Assembly: GCA_002353555.1 (NCBI GenBank)
Contig: DEJO01000029.1
Coordinates: 1 to 33,525 of the forward strand
Direction of reading: 5' to 3'
Origin: Prevotella sp. UBA2746
GTDB taxonomy: Bacteria; Bacteroidota; Bacteroidia; Bacteroidales; Bacteroidaceae
Length of the DNA stretch: 33,525 bases
Positions 8,404 to 16,987 of the stretch are shown here, one piece after another. The position numbers were made by a program, and so were the translations under genes. How positions within the stretch are numbered: the first letter of the stretch is position 1; every line of letters starts with the position of its first letter. The notes under the pieces were generated by a model, which did no database searches, was not told where the DNA came from, and was given only the letters and a program-made list of their open reading frames with translations.

Positions 8404-8441
8404 CAAACCGTTCTTTTTTTATGCCGCGCTCTGCCATCTGC
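8371..8441 (-). repeat. Promoter-embedded dyad element, copy A
   Basis: The + strand pattern CAAAGATAGC, AAAAAAGCGGGAGC, CCAAACAAACCGTTC, TTTTTTTATGCCGCGC parallels copy C (24609-24680) block by block. The shared features are CAAAGnTA, a GAGaGC-like block, an AAAC/GTT core, a T-run and ATGCCG. Confidence 0.5.
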
Positions 8442-8454
8442 CTGTTACTTTCTA

Positions 8455-9576
8455 TCACCTGTCCAGCGTGATATTCCCCTCCCGGTCTATCCGGATGGGC
8501 GACCCCTTGATGTCACTTTCCGTGAGCATCTTGATTTCGTGAGCCACGCTGTTGTTGGCATCGTGACGCGGACCGACACCCTTTGTCTGGATGAAAGAGT
8601 GTATCTTGCCGTCTATGAAGCTGCCGTCAGGATGGATACGGATGGTGACCACGGGCGAATAGCCGCTGATACCCGCCAACGAAACATTATAGGGAGTACA
8701 GAAGTTGCCGAGGCTATAGGCGATGAAACGCCCGTTATAGACCTCCATCGCCCGCACTACATGGGGTCCGTGTCCATAGACAACGTCGGCACCATTGTCG
8801 ATACAGAAGTGGGCGAACTTGCGCAAGTCGCCTCGGTTCTCGCCAAGAAATGTCTCAGGACCGTATGGCAGATGGTTCTTAGTGCGTCCTTCAGCCCCTC
8901 CGTGGAAAGAGACGATGACGATATCCGACCGCTCTTTCAAGTCGTCGATGATGGATTTGACCAAGTCCAGGTCGGAATGTTTCAGCGTATAGGAGTTATG
9001 TCCGAAGGCACAGATGCCATATCTTACGCCATCCAGTTCGACGACAGCCGACTGCTCATGCCCCTTGATGCCGCAAAAGGCAATACCTTGTTCCTTCAGC
9101 ACGCGCTCGGTAGAGGCTATACCCACATCACCGAAGTCGCGGGCATGGTTGTTTGCCATGCTCAGGAAGTCGTAACCGGCATCCTTCAGCAGGGGTGCAT
9201 AGCTGGTAGGCATGCGGAACGCATAGCTGTTTGGCCCTGTTCCCTTTGTGCTGGTACCGCCGTCACAGACGGCACCCTCCAGGTTTCCAACGGCAATGTC
9301 GGCCTTTTGGGTTATCTCCTTCGTGTCGCAGAACAGGTCCTTGCCGTCGTTTGCCGGCAACATCCGCGTAGGAAAGGTCGTACCCATCATGATGTCACCC
9401 GTCATGGCGATGGTGATGGGAGCCGTCCTCTTGGTCTTCAACGGCTCTGACTGCGGTTGCTGTGCCGTCATTGCGGTCTGTTGCTGCTGTCCGCCAGCCT
9501 GCTGTTGCTGCGCCTTTTCCGAGTTGCATCCCCCGGAAGTGACTGTCAGCAGCGTTGCCAATACTATCGTTTTCAT
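8455..9576 (-). CDS. CapA-family (PGA_cap) metallophosphatase-like lipoprotein
   Basis: The 373-residue protein has a short N-terminal hydrophobic segment and a Cys at 17 (TSGGC), then a Gln-rich linker to about residue 50. The CapA/PGA_cap calcineurin-like fold follows: TGDIMMG (Asp61), VGNLEGAVCD, MANNHARDFG, VIVSFHGGAEGR, VYGHGPHVVRAMEVYNG and FIAYSLGNFC. In other bacteria CapA proteins take part in poly-gamma-glutamate capsule synthesis; in Bacteroidetes many are stand-alone lipoproteins of unknown substrate. No capB/capC is nearby, so a capsule role is not supported here. It lies 36 bp after rseP on the same strand. Confidence 0.85.
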   Translation of the reverse strand: MKTIVLATLLTVTSGGCNSEKAQQQQAGGQQQQTAMTAQQPQSEPLKTKRTAPITIAMTGDIMMGTTFPTRMLPANDGKDLFCDTKEITQKADIAVGNLEGAVCDGGTSTKGTGPNSYAFRMPTSYAPLLKDAGYDFLSMANNHARDFGDVGIASTERVLKEQGIAFCGIKGHEQSAVVELDGVRYGICAFGHNSYTLKHSDLDLVKSIIDDLKERSDIVIVSFHGGAEGRTKNHLPYGPETFLGENRGDLRKFAHFCIDNGADVVYGHGPHVVRAMEVYNGRFIAYSLGNFCTPYNVSLAGISGYSPVVTIRIHPDGSFIDGKIHSFIQTKGVGPRHDANNSVAHEIKMLTESDIKGSPIRIDREGNITLDR

Positions 9577-9612
9577 TGCACTATAGGTTTTTATGGGGAG
9601 GTAAATGCATCA

Positions 9613-10989
9613 TTACATCAGTCCTAACCACCGCAAGACGTCGTTGAGATTGGCGACTACCATGAGCAGGATGAGGACGGTGAAGCCGATATACTCCGCA
9701 CGAATCAGGAAGTTCTCGCTCGGTTTGCGACGAGCAATCATCTCGTAGAGCAGGAAGAGCACGTGACCACCGTCAAGGGCTGGTATCGGCAGGATGTTCA
9801 TGAAGGCGAGAATGATGCTGAGCCATGCCGTCATCAGCCAGAAGGCATGCCAGTCCCACGTCGGTGGGAAGAGGCTTCCGATGGAACCGAAGCCACCTAA
9901 CGACTTCGCACCGTCGGCAGAGAAGATATACTTCATGTCACCCACGTAGCCACGCAGCTGGTTCCAGCCGTAGGCAATGCCTGCGGGAATGCTCTCGAAG
10001 AAGCCATATTCCTGGTGAGTAACCTTATAATAATCGGTATAGAGCTTGGGGAAGAAGCCGAACTTCAGGTCTTCCGACAACGTCACCTTGGCAACATACG
10101 CCTTGGAAGAGCCTTCATGACGGAACATGACCGAAACTTGCCGGGCCTTCAGGCTGTCGGCATGCGTCTCTGCGGCAGCCAACACGTCGCCCAAGCGTCC
10201 CATCTCATTCTGGAATTCGTTGTAGGAATCCACCTTCACCCCGTTGACAGCCATCAGGATGTCGCCCTTCTGCATGTTCAGACGGGAGGCTACCGAACCG
10301 GAAAGTACGCTGTCTACACGCGCCGGCATGAACGGACTCATGAACTGGGGAGTCTGCTTGAGCATCGTGAGCAGGTTGAGTTCGACGGGCAGGTTGACGC
10401 TCACCTGCTTGCCATTGCGCAACACGTCGACACGCGAAGCCTTCGTCAGGTCACGATAGACGTCAACACCATAGCCCTCGAAGGTAGTCTTGTCGGTGCC
10501 GATGAGGATGTCATGGTCTTGGAAGCCCATCGCTTTTGCCTCCTGGTTGAACTTCATTCCCATCGTCATGTCCTGCGTGCGAATGTAGTCATTGCCCCAC
10601 GCAAAGAGCACCATGGCATAGATGAACAGTGCCAGGAGGAAGTTGACGAGCACTCCGCCAATCATGATCAGCAGGCGCTGCCATGCCGGTTTTGAACGGA
10701 ACTCCCAGTCTTGCACGGGCTGTTCCATCTGTTTCGTATCGAAACTCTCGTCTATCATGCCGGCAATCTTGCAGTAACCGCCCAGCGGCAGCCATCCTAT
10801 GCCGTATGTCGTCTCGCTCTTCTTGGGCTTCCATTCAAAGAGATGGAACCAAGGATCGAAGAACAAGTAGAACTTCTCGACGCGAACGCCGAAGAGACGA
10901 GAGAAGAAAAAGTGTCCTCCCTCGTGCAAGAGCACCAGCAAGGAGAAAGAGAGAATAATCTGTAAGAGTCTGATAAAGAATATTTCCAT
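9613..10989 (-). CDS. rseP: RIP metalloprotease RseP (site-2 protease, M50)
   Basis: This 458-residue polytopic inner-membrane protease carries the zinc motif HEGGH (22-26) in the first membrane segment. The third-ligand motif LDGGH (Asp406) is in a C-terminal membrane segment, after the typical NILPIPA stretch. At least one PDZ domain lies between (around VLSGSVASRLNMQKGDILMA). Family role: intramembrane cleavage of anti-sigma factors and of leftover signal peptides. It follows dxr by 36 bp; the dxr-rseP pairing is common in many bacteria. No anti-sigma partner is in the window. Confidence 0.95.
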   Translation of the reverse strand: MEIFFIRLLQIILSFSLLVLLHEGGHFFFSRLFGVRVEKFYLFFDPWFHLFEWKPKKSETTYGIGWLPLGGYCKIAGMIDESFDTKQMEQPVQDWEFRSKPAWQRLLIMIGGVLVNFLLALFIYAMVLFAWGNDYIRTQDMTMGMKFNQEAKAMGFQDHDILIGTDKTTFEGYGVDVYRDLTKASRVDVLRNGKQVSVNLPVELNLLTMLKQTPQFMSPFMPARVDSVLSGSVASRLNMQKGDILMAVNGVKVDSYNEFQNEMGRLGDVLAAAETHADSLKARQVSVMFRHEGSSKAYVAKVTLSEDLKFGFFPKLYTDYYKVTHQEYGFFESIPAGIAYGWNQLRGYVGDMKYIFSADGAKSLGGFGSIGSLFPPTWDWHAFWLMTAWLSIILAFMNILPIPALDGGHVLFLLYEMIARRKPSENFLIRAEYIGFTVLILLMVVANLNDVLRWLGLM

Positions 10990-11025
10990 GATGTTTGTCT
11001 ATTTTCGTAATGATGTATTTGCGTT

Positions 11026-12183
11026 TCAACTGCCGAGGAGTTCCTGCGCGATGCGGCGTGCCTCAGCGTCTGTCTTGAAATAAGTCTCCAACGAAGGATT
11101 CTTGTCGAAGGTTGCCCGCTGCATGGTTTTCTCGATGATTTCGCCCATTTTGAGGAAAGAACACTGATCTTTTCGGAATGCTGCATTGACGATTTCGTTG
11201 GCAGCGTTGACGATACACGGCATGTTGCCACCCACCTTCAGCGACTCGAATGCCAGTTGCAGACAGCGGAACTTCTCTACATCCGGCTCAAGGAACTCCA
11301 ACGAATGGCTCGTGAACAAGTCGAGGCGGTCGCCGTTGAGGGGCAGCCGCTCCGGGAAAGAGAAGGCATACTGTATGGGCAGCCGCATGTCGGGAACGCC
11401 CAACTGCGCTTTCACGGCACCGTCGCAGAACTGTACAGCACTGTGGACGATGCTCTGCGGGTGAATCAACACCTGTATACGGTCCGCCGGAACACCGAAG
11501 AGCCACTTGGCTTCTATCACCTCAAAGCCCTTGTTCATCAGCGATGCGGAGTCGATGGTAATCTTTGCTCCCATGTCCCACGTGGGATGCCGCAACGCAT
11601 CGGCAGCAGTTACGGTCTGCAACTGTTCCATCGTGTGGTTGCGGAACGGTCCTCCTGAACAGGTGAGTAATATCTTCTCTATACCGTTGTCGCCCTCGCC
11701 CACGATGCTTTGGAAGATGGCTGAGTGCTCACTGTCGACAGGCAGGATGGGCACATGGTTCTCCTGAGCCAGCTGGCAGATGAGTTCTCCGGCGACGACG
11801 AGCGTCTCTTTGTTCGCCAGACATATCTTCTTGCGGGCTTTGATGGCGTGGATGGTAGGCGAAAGACCTGCAAAGCCTACCATGGCGGTGAGCACCATGT
11901 CTATCGGGGCGGCTTCAACAATCTGATCGAGCGCCTCCTTGCCGGCATACACTTTGATGTCGGGTAGGTCGGAGAGCGCCTCCTTCACGTCGGCATAGTG
12001 GTCTTCGTTGGCGATGACCACCGCTGCCGGCTGAAAGCGGCGTGCCTGCTCCACCAGTTGCTGCCATCGGTTGTTGGCGGTCAGACAGTAGGCTTCGTAG
12101 CGGTCAGGATGCTGTTGGATGACATCCAGCGCCTGTGTGCCGATGCTTCCCGTCGAACCGAGTATACATATCTGTTGCTTCAT
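11026..12183 (-). CDS. dxr: 1-deoxy-D-xylulose-5-phosphate reductoisomerase
   Basis: This 385-residue enzyme of the MEP isoprenoid pathway converts DXP to 2-C-methyl-D-erythritol 4-phosphate with NADPH. The NADPH-binding ILGSTGSIGTQ (7-17) is at the N-terminus. LANKETLV (Lys125), VDSEHSAIFQ (metal ligands Asp150 and Glu152), CSGGPFR and IDSASLMNKGFEVIEA (Asn218, Lys219, Glu221) are all intact. Its start overlaps the rimM stop by 4 bp. Dxr is the target of fosmidomycin; nothing in the active site suggests altered sensitivity. Confidence 0.97.
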   Translation of the reverse strand: MKQQICILGSTGSIGTQALDVIQQHPDRYEAYCLTANNRWQQLVEQARRFQPAAVVIANEDHYADVKEALSDLPDIKVYAGKEALDQIVEAAPIDMVLTAMVGFAGLSPTIHAIKARKKICLANKETLVVAGELICQLAQENHVPILPVDSEHSAIFQSIVGEGDNGIEKILLTCSGGPFRNHTMEQLQTVTAADALRHPTWDMGAKITIDSASLMNKGFEVIEAKWLFGVPADRIQVLIHPQSIVHSAVQFCDGAVKAQLGVPDMRLPIQYAFSFPERLPLNGDRLDLFTSHSLEFLEPDVEKFRCLQLAFESLKVGGNMPCIVNAANEIVNAAFRKDQCSFLKMGEIIEKTMQRATFDKNPSLETYFKTDAEARRIAQELLGS

Positions 12184-12701
12184 AATTCTAATATACCGTC
12201 AGGAACCTCCATACGGATGGTCCTCTCCTCGTAGTCCACATCATGGACGAGCTCTTCCGAGGCAGGGATGAGCACCTCATCACCCTGCTCCGTGGCGACG
12301 ACGAAGAGCACATTTTCGGTGGTTTCATCGACATCCGTGACTGTTCCTATCGTCTGTTGGTTGTTGTCATCAATGATGTGGAAGCCTATGATGGCCGCCC
12401 ACGTGAGGTCGTCATCGTCTTGCATGGCGAGATGACGAGGGAAATAGACCTCACAGTTGACCAGTTCGCGTGCCTGCTCCTGCGTGTCAATGTCGCAGAA
12501 CTTGACCAGTGCCGTCTCGTCGCTGCGGAACCGGTACTCTTCCATAAAGAAAGGAACGAGGATTCCGTCGACATTCAGGATGAGGTATTCAGCCTCTGTC
12601 CTGTCGAAAGCATCATCGCTGAACATCAGGTTGACCTCACCTTTCACGCCGTGAGGTTTTCCGATGCGTCCTATCTTGTAGACTTCTTCTGGTCTGATCA
12701 T
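12180..12701 (-). CDS. rimM: Ribosome maturation factor RimM
   Basis: The 173-residue protein has the N-terminal RimM barrel signature IGKPHGVKGEV (13-23) and a C-terminal PRC-barrel (about 95-173, with VTDVDETTENVLFVV and EVLIPASEELVHDVDYEERT). RimM binds ribosomal protein S19 and assists 30S head assembly and 16S rRNA processing. It lies 20 bp after murA and overlaps dxr by 4 bp. It is shifted away from its enterobacterial rpsP-trmD-rplS context, as is usual in Bacteroidetes. Confidence 0.95.
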   Translation of the reverse strand: MIRPEEVYKIGRIGKPHGVKGEVNLMFSDDAFDRTEAEYLILNVDGILVPFFMEEYRFRSDETALVKFCDIDTQEQARELVNCEVYFPRHLAMQDDDDLTWAAIIGFHIIDDNNQQTIGTVTDVDETTENVLFVVATEQGDEVLIPASEELVHDVDYEERTIRMEVPDGILEL

Positions 12702-12721
12702 TCGTCCTGAGCCCTTTAAAG

Positions 12722-14032
12722 TCAGTCGTCGACGCGCTGGATATGCGCTCCGAGCGCGTTCAGGCGACCTTCTATGTCTTCATATCCGCGGTCTATCTGC
12801 GCTATGTTGGCGATGCGGCTGGTGCCCTTGGCACTGAGTGCGGCAATGAGCAGAGCTATACCTGCACGGATGTCGGGACTTGTCATGCGCCCGGCACGCA
12901 GTTTGATTTTCCGGTCGTGGCCTACGACAACGGCACGATGGGGGTCGCAGAGCGTAATCTGTGCCCCCATGTCTATCAGCTTGTCGGTGAAGAAGAGGCG
13001 GCTCTCGAACATCTTCTGATGGAAGAGCACGCTTCCGCGGGCTTGGGTAGCTACCACGATGAGCACGGAGATGAGGTCTGGTGTCAGTCCCGGCCATGGG
13101 GCGTCAGCCAGCGTCATGATGGTTCCGTCGATAAACGACTCGACGGCATAGTGTGGCTGCTTGGGAATGAAGAGGTCGTCGCCCTCCACCTTCACCTTGA
13201 CACCCAGTCGCCGGAAGGAGTCGGGTATGATGCCGAGGTCTTTCACCGACACGTTCTTGATGCGGATGCCTTCGCCTACCATGGCTGCCATACCGATGAA
13301 CGAGCCCACCTCGATCATGTCAGGCAGGCAGGTGTGCTCAGCACCGTGCAGCGACTCGACGCCCACGATGGTCAGCAGGTTGGAGGAGATGCCGCTGATT
13401 CGTGCTCCCATGCGGTTGAGCAGGTGACACAGCTGTTGTATATACGGTTCGCAGGCGGCATTATAGACGGTTGTCGTGCCCTTGGCAAGGACGGCTGCCA
13501 TGATGATGTTGGCAGTTCCCGTCACCGATGCCTCGTCGAGCAGCATGTAGGTGCCCTTCAGCGCCTTGGCATGTATCTCATAGACGTTGCGGTCCTCGAT
13601 GTGTACGAACTTGGCACCGAGGTACTTGAAGCCCAGGAAGTGGGTGTCCAGTCGGCGACGACCTATCTTGTCACCGCCGGGCTTGGCGACGGTAGCCTTG
13701 CCGAAGCGCCCCAGCAGTGGTCCGATGGTGAGCACACTGCCGCGCAGGGACGAGCATTTCCTGACAAACTCGTCACTGCCCAGGTAGTCGAGGTTCAGGC
13801 TGTCGGCCTGGAAAGTGTAGTCGCCATGTCCGTTCTTCGACACCTTCACGCCCATGTCCTGCAACAACTTGATGAGGTTGTTGACGTCGAGGATGTCTGG
13901 AATGTTCTTGATGCGCACGGGCTCACTGGTGAGTAAGGTGGCACAGATGACCTCCAAGGCTTCGTTCTTGGCTCCCTGTGGGGTGATAGTACCGCTAAGC
14001 GGGTAGCCTCCTTCTATGATAAATGACTCCAC
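12722..14032 (-). CDS. murA: UDP-N-acetylglucosamine 1-carboxyvinyltransferase with Asp at the catalytic Cys position
   Basis: This 436-residue protein catalyses the first committed step of peptidoglycan synthesis, PEP-dependent enolpyruvyl transfer to UDP-GlcNAc. The EPSP-synthase-like double fold is clear: PQGAKNEAL with Lys22 and Asn23, SSLRGSVLTIGPLLGRFG, GRRRLDTHFLGF, SVTGTANIIMAA and DIRAGIALLIAALSAKG. The loop that carries catalytic Cys115 in E. coli (PGGC-IG) reads KPGGDKIGRRR here, so Asp121 (codon 13670-13672) replaces the Cys. The Asp form is known to be active and fosfomycin-insensitive in other bacteria. It lies between DUF4290 and rimM with spacings of 31 and 20 bp. Confidence 0.97.
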   Translation of the reverse strand: MESFIIEGGYPLSGTITPQGAKNEALEVICATLLTSEPVRIKNIPDILDVNNLIKLLQDMGVKVSKNGHGDYTFQADSLNLDYLGSDEFVRKCSSLRGSVLTIGPLLGRFGKATVAKPGGDKIGRRRLDTHFLGFKYLGAKFVHIEDRNVYEIHAKALKGTYMLLDEASVTGTANIIMAAVLAKGTTTVYNAACEPYIQQLCHLLNRMGARISGISSNLLTIVGVESLHGAEHTCLPDMIEVGSFIGMAAMVGEGIRIKNVSVKDLGIIPDSFRRLGVKVKVEGDDLFIPKQPHYAVESFIDGTIMTLADAPWPGLTPDLISVLIVVATQARGSVLFHQKMFESRLFFTDKLIDMGAQITLCDPHRAVVVGHDRKIKLRAGRMTSPDIRAGIALLIAALSAKGTSRIANIAQIDRGYEDIEGRLNALGAHIQRVDD

Positions 14033-14063
14033 AACCCTATGTTTTCGTTAGACATGAACACTC

Positions 14064-14660
14064 TTATTTCCTTCTTTTGCGGTTGTCGCCGAAGTCTCGT
14101 TCGCTGATTCTTGCAAAGACAAAGGTCTGCGGATCCAGCTGAATCTTGCCGTCGGTGAAGCGTGCAAGGTCTGAGATGACCTTCTCGTCGTCGGCAGAAC
14201 CGTGGCTCCACTGCAAGAGGGAACGCTTCATCTGGTTGGCGGTGATGCGCGCCAGCTCGTCACGTTCAGCACCTTCGGGCATCTCCTTGAGCTGTTCGAA
14301 CGCCTTGAAGAGCAGCTTTCCATAATGGCGGACGGGGATGTTCTCCATGGGATAGTGCAACGGCTCAGGCTTACCGGCTATCTTCAGTGCCTGCGTGACG
14401 TCGTAGGGATAGTCGATGTCGAGCTTGAAACCGCTCATCAGAGCCAGGTGGTCCCACAGCTTCTGCTGGTGGTCTACGCTCTCTCGTCCCTGTGGGAACA
14501 TGCGGTCCATGATGCCGATGATGGTCTCTGCACACCGCTGTCGCTCCTCTTTAGTGGGTAGCGTGACGGCGTGGTCAACCATCTTCTGTATCTCTCGGCC
14601 GTATTCGGGCAGCATCAGCTTCTCGCGCTGCGTGTTGTAATCTAATCCTTCTATATCCAC
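14064..14660 (-). CDS. DUF4290 family protein
   Basis: The 198-residue protein matches the Bacteroidetes DUF4290 family, recognised from the opening GLDYNTQREKLMLPEYGR and IQKMVDHAVTLPTKEERQ. It has no signal peptide or membrane segment and is mostly helical and charged, so it is probably cytoplasmic. It lies just upstream of murA, a neighbourhood conserved in Bacteroidales, which suggests a link to envelope or cell-cycle function. No biochemical role is known to me. The tail is basic (GDNRKRRK). Confidence 0.88.
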   Translation of the reverse strand: MDIEGLDYNTQREKLMLPEYGREIQKMVDHAVTLPTKEERQRCAETIIGIMDRMFPQGRESVDHQQKLWDHLALMSGFKLDIDYPYDVTQALKIAGKPEPLHYPMENIPVRHYGKLLFKAFEQLKEMPEGAERDELARITANQMKRSLLQWSHGSADDEKVISDLARFTDGKIQLDPQTFVFARISERDFGDNRKRRK

Positions 14661-14699
14661 TTCGTTAAAAATTACAATTAGACATGTTTCAATTCTCTA

Positions 14700-15419
14700 T
14701 CAGCCTTCCGCCATCTGCTTCTTATGGAGCAGGTCTTTGGGAAGCTTCGCCACGAAATCCTTCAGGTAGAACGGCACGAAGTAGGCCACATCTTCAAAGC
14801 GTTCTTCAGCCATCCGCCGTTCAGCCAGGGGCTGCATATACTTCGCCAGCGGCTCTATACCCTCGATGAGGCGGGCATTGGGGTGGTTGATGGCCGCCAT
14901 GCACTTGGCTGCTCCGTTGCCGAAGAAGTAGACCGGACCACGTTCCAGGAAGGAAAGGTATGTGTTTTCGTCGACGATGTCAGCCTGAATGGGGCGCACC
15001 TCCTTCAGCGAACGGTCGAAGATCTGGGCATACACCTCCATGCGACGGGCGTCAATCATCGGACACAACAGGGCGTCTTCCTCCAGTTCGTCGGCATGTT
15101 CCAACAGCACCGGCACGCACAACAACTCCAAGGTAGGCACCGCCAGCAACTTCAGCTGACGGCCATAGCACACGCCTTTCGCCATGGAGACGCCGATGCG
15201 CAGCCCCGTATAGGAGCCGGGACCGCAACTCACCGCCACAGCATCGAATGGAATGCCGTGGTTGTCGGTAAACGATAGTGCTTCGTCGACAAACGTACCG
15301 AGTCTGACTGCGTGGTTTGGACCGCTATGTTCTTCCTGCTCAAAGATGCAGGCACCGTCTTGGCTCACCGCAACAGAGCACACATCGGTACTTGTCTCAA
15401 TATGTAATATACAAGACAT
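14700..15419 (-). CDS. tsaB: tRNA threonylcarbamoyladenosine biosynthesis protein TsaB
   Basis: The 239-residue protein is a member of the YeaZ/TsaB branch of the ASKHA fold. The N-terminal ILHIETSTDVCSVAVSQDG, the HAVRL segment and the hallmark AVSCGPGSYTGLRIGVSMAKG are present. TsaB pairs with TsaD (and TsaE) to install t6A37 on ANN-decoding tRNAs; no tsaD or tsaE is in the window. It is the first gene of the long minus-strand operon. Its ATG lies about 17 nt after a -7 box (15436-15443), so the 5' leader should be very short, about 10 nt. Confidence 0.95.
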   Translation of the reverse strand: MSCILHIETSTDVCSVAVSQDGACIFEQEEHSGPNHAVRLGTFVDEALSFTDNHGIPFDAVAVSCGPGSYTGLRIGVSMAKGVCYGRQLKLLAVPTLELLCVPVLLEHADELEEDALLCPMIDARRMEVYAQIFDRSLKEVRPIQADIVDENTYLSFLERGPVYFFGNGAAKCMAAINHPNARLIEGIEPLAKYMQPLAERRMAEERFEDVAYFVPFYLKDFVAKLPKDLLHKKQMAEG

Positions 15420-15435
15420 TTTCTAATTTTGGCTA

Positions 15436-15443
15436 CAAAGGTA
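15436..15443 (-). promoter_or_regulatory. -7 element of the tsaB operon
   Basis: TACCTTTG on the minus strand matches TAnnTTTG. A TTTG lies only 14 bp upstream (complement of 15458-15461), shorter than the usual 19-21 bp, so the -33 part is weak. The region is divergent with the yicC promoter. Confidence 0.55.
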
Positions 15444-15466
15444 GCACTTTTCTCACGCAAAATGAT

Positions 15467-15474
15467 TACTTTTG
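15467..15474 (+). promoter_or_regulatory. -7 element of the yicC-gmk-nadD operon
   Basis: TACTTTTG matches TAnnTTTG and lies 23 bp before the yicC ATG at 15498. No TTTG is found 19-21 bp upstream, so it is a partial promoter match. The element lies 23 bp from the divergent tsaB -7 box. Confidence 0.5.
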
Positions 15475-15497
15475 CAGAAAAATTAACGGAAAAGACT

Positions 15498-16373
15498 ATG
15501 ATACAATCCATGACTGGCTACGGGAAAGCCGTAGTAACGTACAACGAAAAGAAAATAAACGTTGAGGTAAAGTCTCTGAACAGCAAGCAATTGGACTTGC
15601 AGACACGCATCGCACCACTCTACCGGGAGAAGGAAATGGACATCCGGCAGATGGTCGCCAAAGCGGTAGAGCGCGGCAAAGTGGACTTTGCCATCTGGAT
15701 AGAGAAGGAGGCTGGCACGGATGCTACGCCCATCAACGGTGCTCTTGTCGAGAACTACTACCGCCAGCTCAAGGACATCTCTGCCAAGACAGGCATTCCT
15801 GAGCCGCAAGACTGGTACTCGGTGCTGATGCGGATGCCCGACGTAACCACCCGTACCGACGTGGAAGTGCTGAGCGACGAGGAGTGGGATGCCGCCCGGA
15901 AAGCCATCCTTCTGGCGCTGGCTCAGTTGCAGGAGTTCCGCATGCAGGAGGGTGCTGCCCTGCAGAAGAAGTTCACGGAGAAGATAGACAATATCGCTGC
16001 GCTGCTTGAAAGCATCGAACCGTTCGAGAAACAGCGCGTCGAGAAGATACGGGCACGCATCGTCGACGGACTGAAAGCCATCCCCGAAGTGGAGTACGAT
16101 AAGAACCGGCTGGAGCAAGAGCTGATCTACTACATCGAGAAGCTCGACATCAGCGAGGAGAAACAGCGACTTGCCAACCACCTGAAGTACTTCCGCGAGA
16201 CCATGGAAGAAGGACATTCACAGGGCAAAAAGCTCGGTTTCATCGCACAAGAGATGGGACGTGAGATCAACACGACGGGGTCTAAGAGCAACCAGGCAGA
16301 GATGCAGAACATCGTGGTGAAGATGAAAGACGAACTGGAACAAATCAAGGAACAGGTGCTGAACGCCCTGTAG
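15498..16373 (+). CDS. yicC: YicC/YloC family endoribonuclease
   Basis: The frame opens at 15429, but the ATG at 15498 gives the family's invariant start MIQSMTGYGKA and a 291-residue product. It lies downstream of the -7 box, which is upstream of the ATG and would be inside the gene if 15429 were used. The C-terminal YicC signature is intact: EEKQRLANHLKYFRETME, then GKKLGFIAQEMGREINTTGS and SNQAEMQNIVVKMKDELEQI. Family members are cytoplasmic endoribonucleases implicated in sRNA or mRNA turnover (E. coli YicC, B. subtilis YloC). It is followed by gmk after 13 bp, the same yicC-gmk order as in many phyla. Confidence 0.95.
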   Translation: MIQSMTGYGKAVVTYNEKKINVEVKSLNSKQLDLQTRIAPLYREKEMDIRQMVAKAVERGKVDFAIWIEKEAGTDATPINGALVENYYRQLKDISAKTGIPEPQDWYSVLMRMPDVTTRTDVEVLSDEEWDAARKAILLALAQLQEFRMQEGAALQKKFTEKIDNIAALLESIEPFEKQRVEKIRARIVDGLKAIPEVEYDKNRLEQELIYYIEKLDISEEKQRLANHLKYFRETMEEGHSQGKKLGFIAQEMGREINTTGSKSNQAEMQNIVVKMKDELEQIKEQVLNAL

Positions 16374-16386
16374 GAAGGAGACCACT

Positions 16387-16974
16387 ATGGAAAAGAATGC
16401 TAAAGGACGATTAGTCATCTTCTCGGCACCGTCGGGCAGCGGCAAGAGCACCATCGTCAACTGGCTGATGAAGGAGCACCCGGAGCTGCAACTGTACTTC
16501 TCAGTGAGCTGCACGAGCCGACCGCCTCGCGGCACAGAACAGGACGGCGTGGAGTATTTCTTCGTTACTCCGGAGACGTTCCGGCAGAAGATAGCCGCCG
16601 AGGAGTTTCTGGAATATGAAGAGGTATACGAGAACCGCTTCTACGGAACGCAGAAGGCACAGGTGGAACGGCAGCGCGAAGCAGGTCAGAACGTGGTCTT
16701 CGACGTTGATGTCAAAGGTGGTGTGAACATCAAGAAATACTATGGAGACGAGGCACTGAGCATCTTTATCCAACCGCCATCGGTAGAGGAGCTGCGCAGA
16801 AGGCTGGAAGGACGCTGCACCGACACGCCGGAAGCCATCAACGACCGCGTCTCCAAGGCTGCCTACGAGCTGACCTTCGCCCCGCAGTTCGACCACATCG
16901 TCGTCAACGACGACCTCGACCAGGCGAAGGCAGAGACTTTCAGGTTGGTCGGCGAGTTCCTTTCGAAAGCATAG
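16387..16974 (+). CDS. gmk: Guanylate kinase
   Basis: The 195-residue protein phosphorylates GMP or dGMP with ATP. The P-loop APSGSGKST (14-22) is followed by the GMP-binding SVSCTSRPPRGTEQDGVEYFFV. The lid region and the terminal HIVVNDDLDQA are typical. It is one of the few genes here with a Shine-Dalgarno-like sequence (GGAAGGAG, 6 nt before the ATG). It sits 13 bp after yicC and 13 bp before nadD, in an evident operon. Confidence 0.97.
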   Translation: MEKNAKGRLVIFSAPSGSGKSTIVNWLMKEHPELQLYFSVSCTSRPPRGTEQDGVEYFFVTPETFRQKIAAEEFLEYEEVYENRFYGTQKAQVERQREAGQNVVFDVDVKGGVNIKKYYGDEALSIFIQPPSVEELRRRLEGRCTDTPEAINDRVSKAAYELTFAPQFDHIVVNDDLDQAKAETFRLVGEFLSKA

Positions 16975-16987
16975 AAAACAGGCAACC

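Noticed and set aside
12743..13936. Plus-strand 397-codon frame opposite murA
   Set aside because: It mirrors the murA codon pattern (His/Val/Asp-rich antisense). MurA is intact and family-typical.
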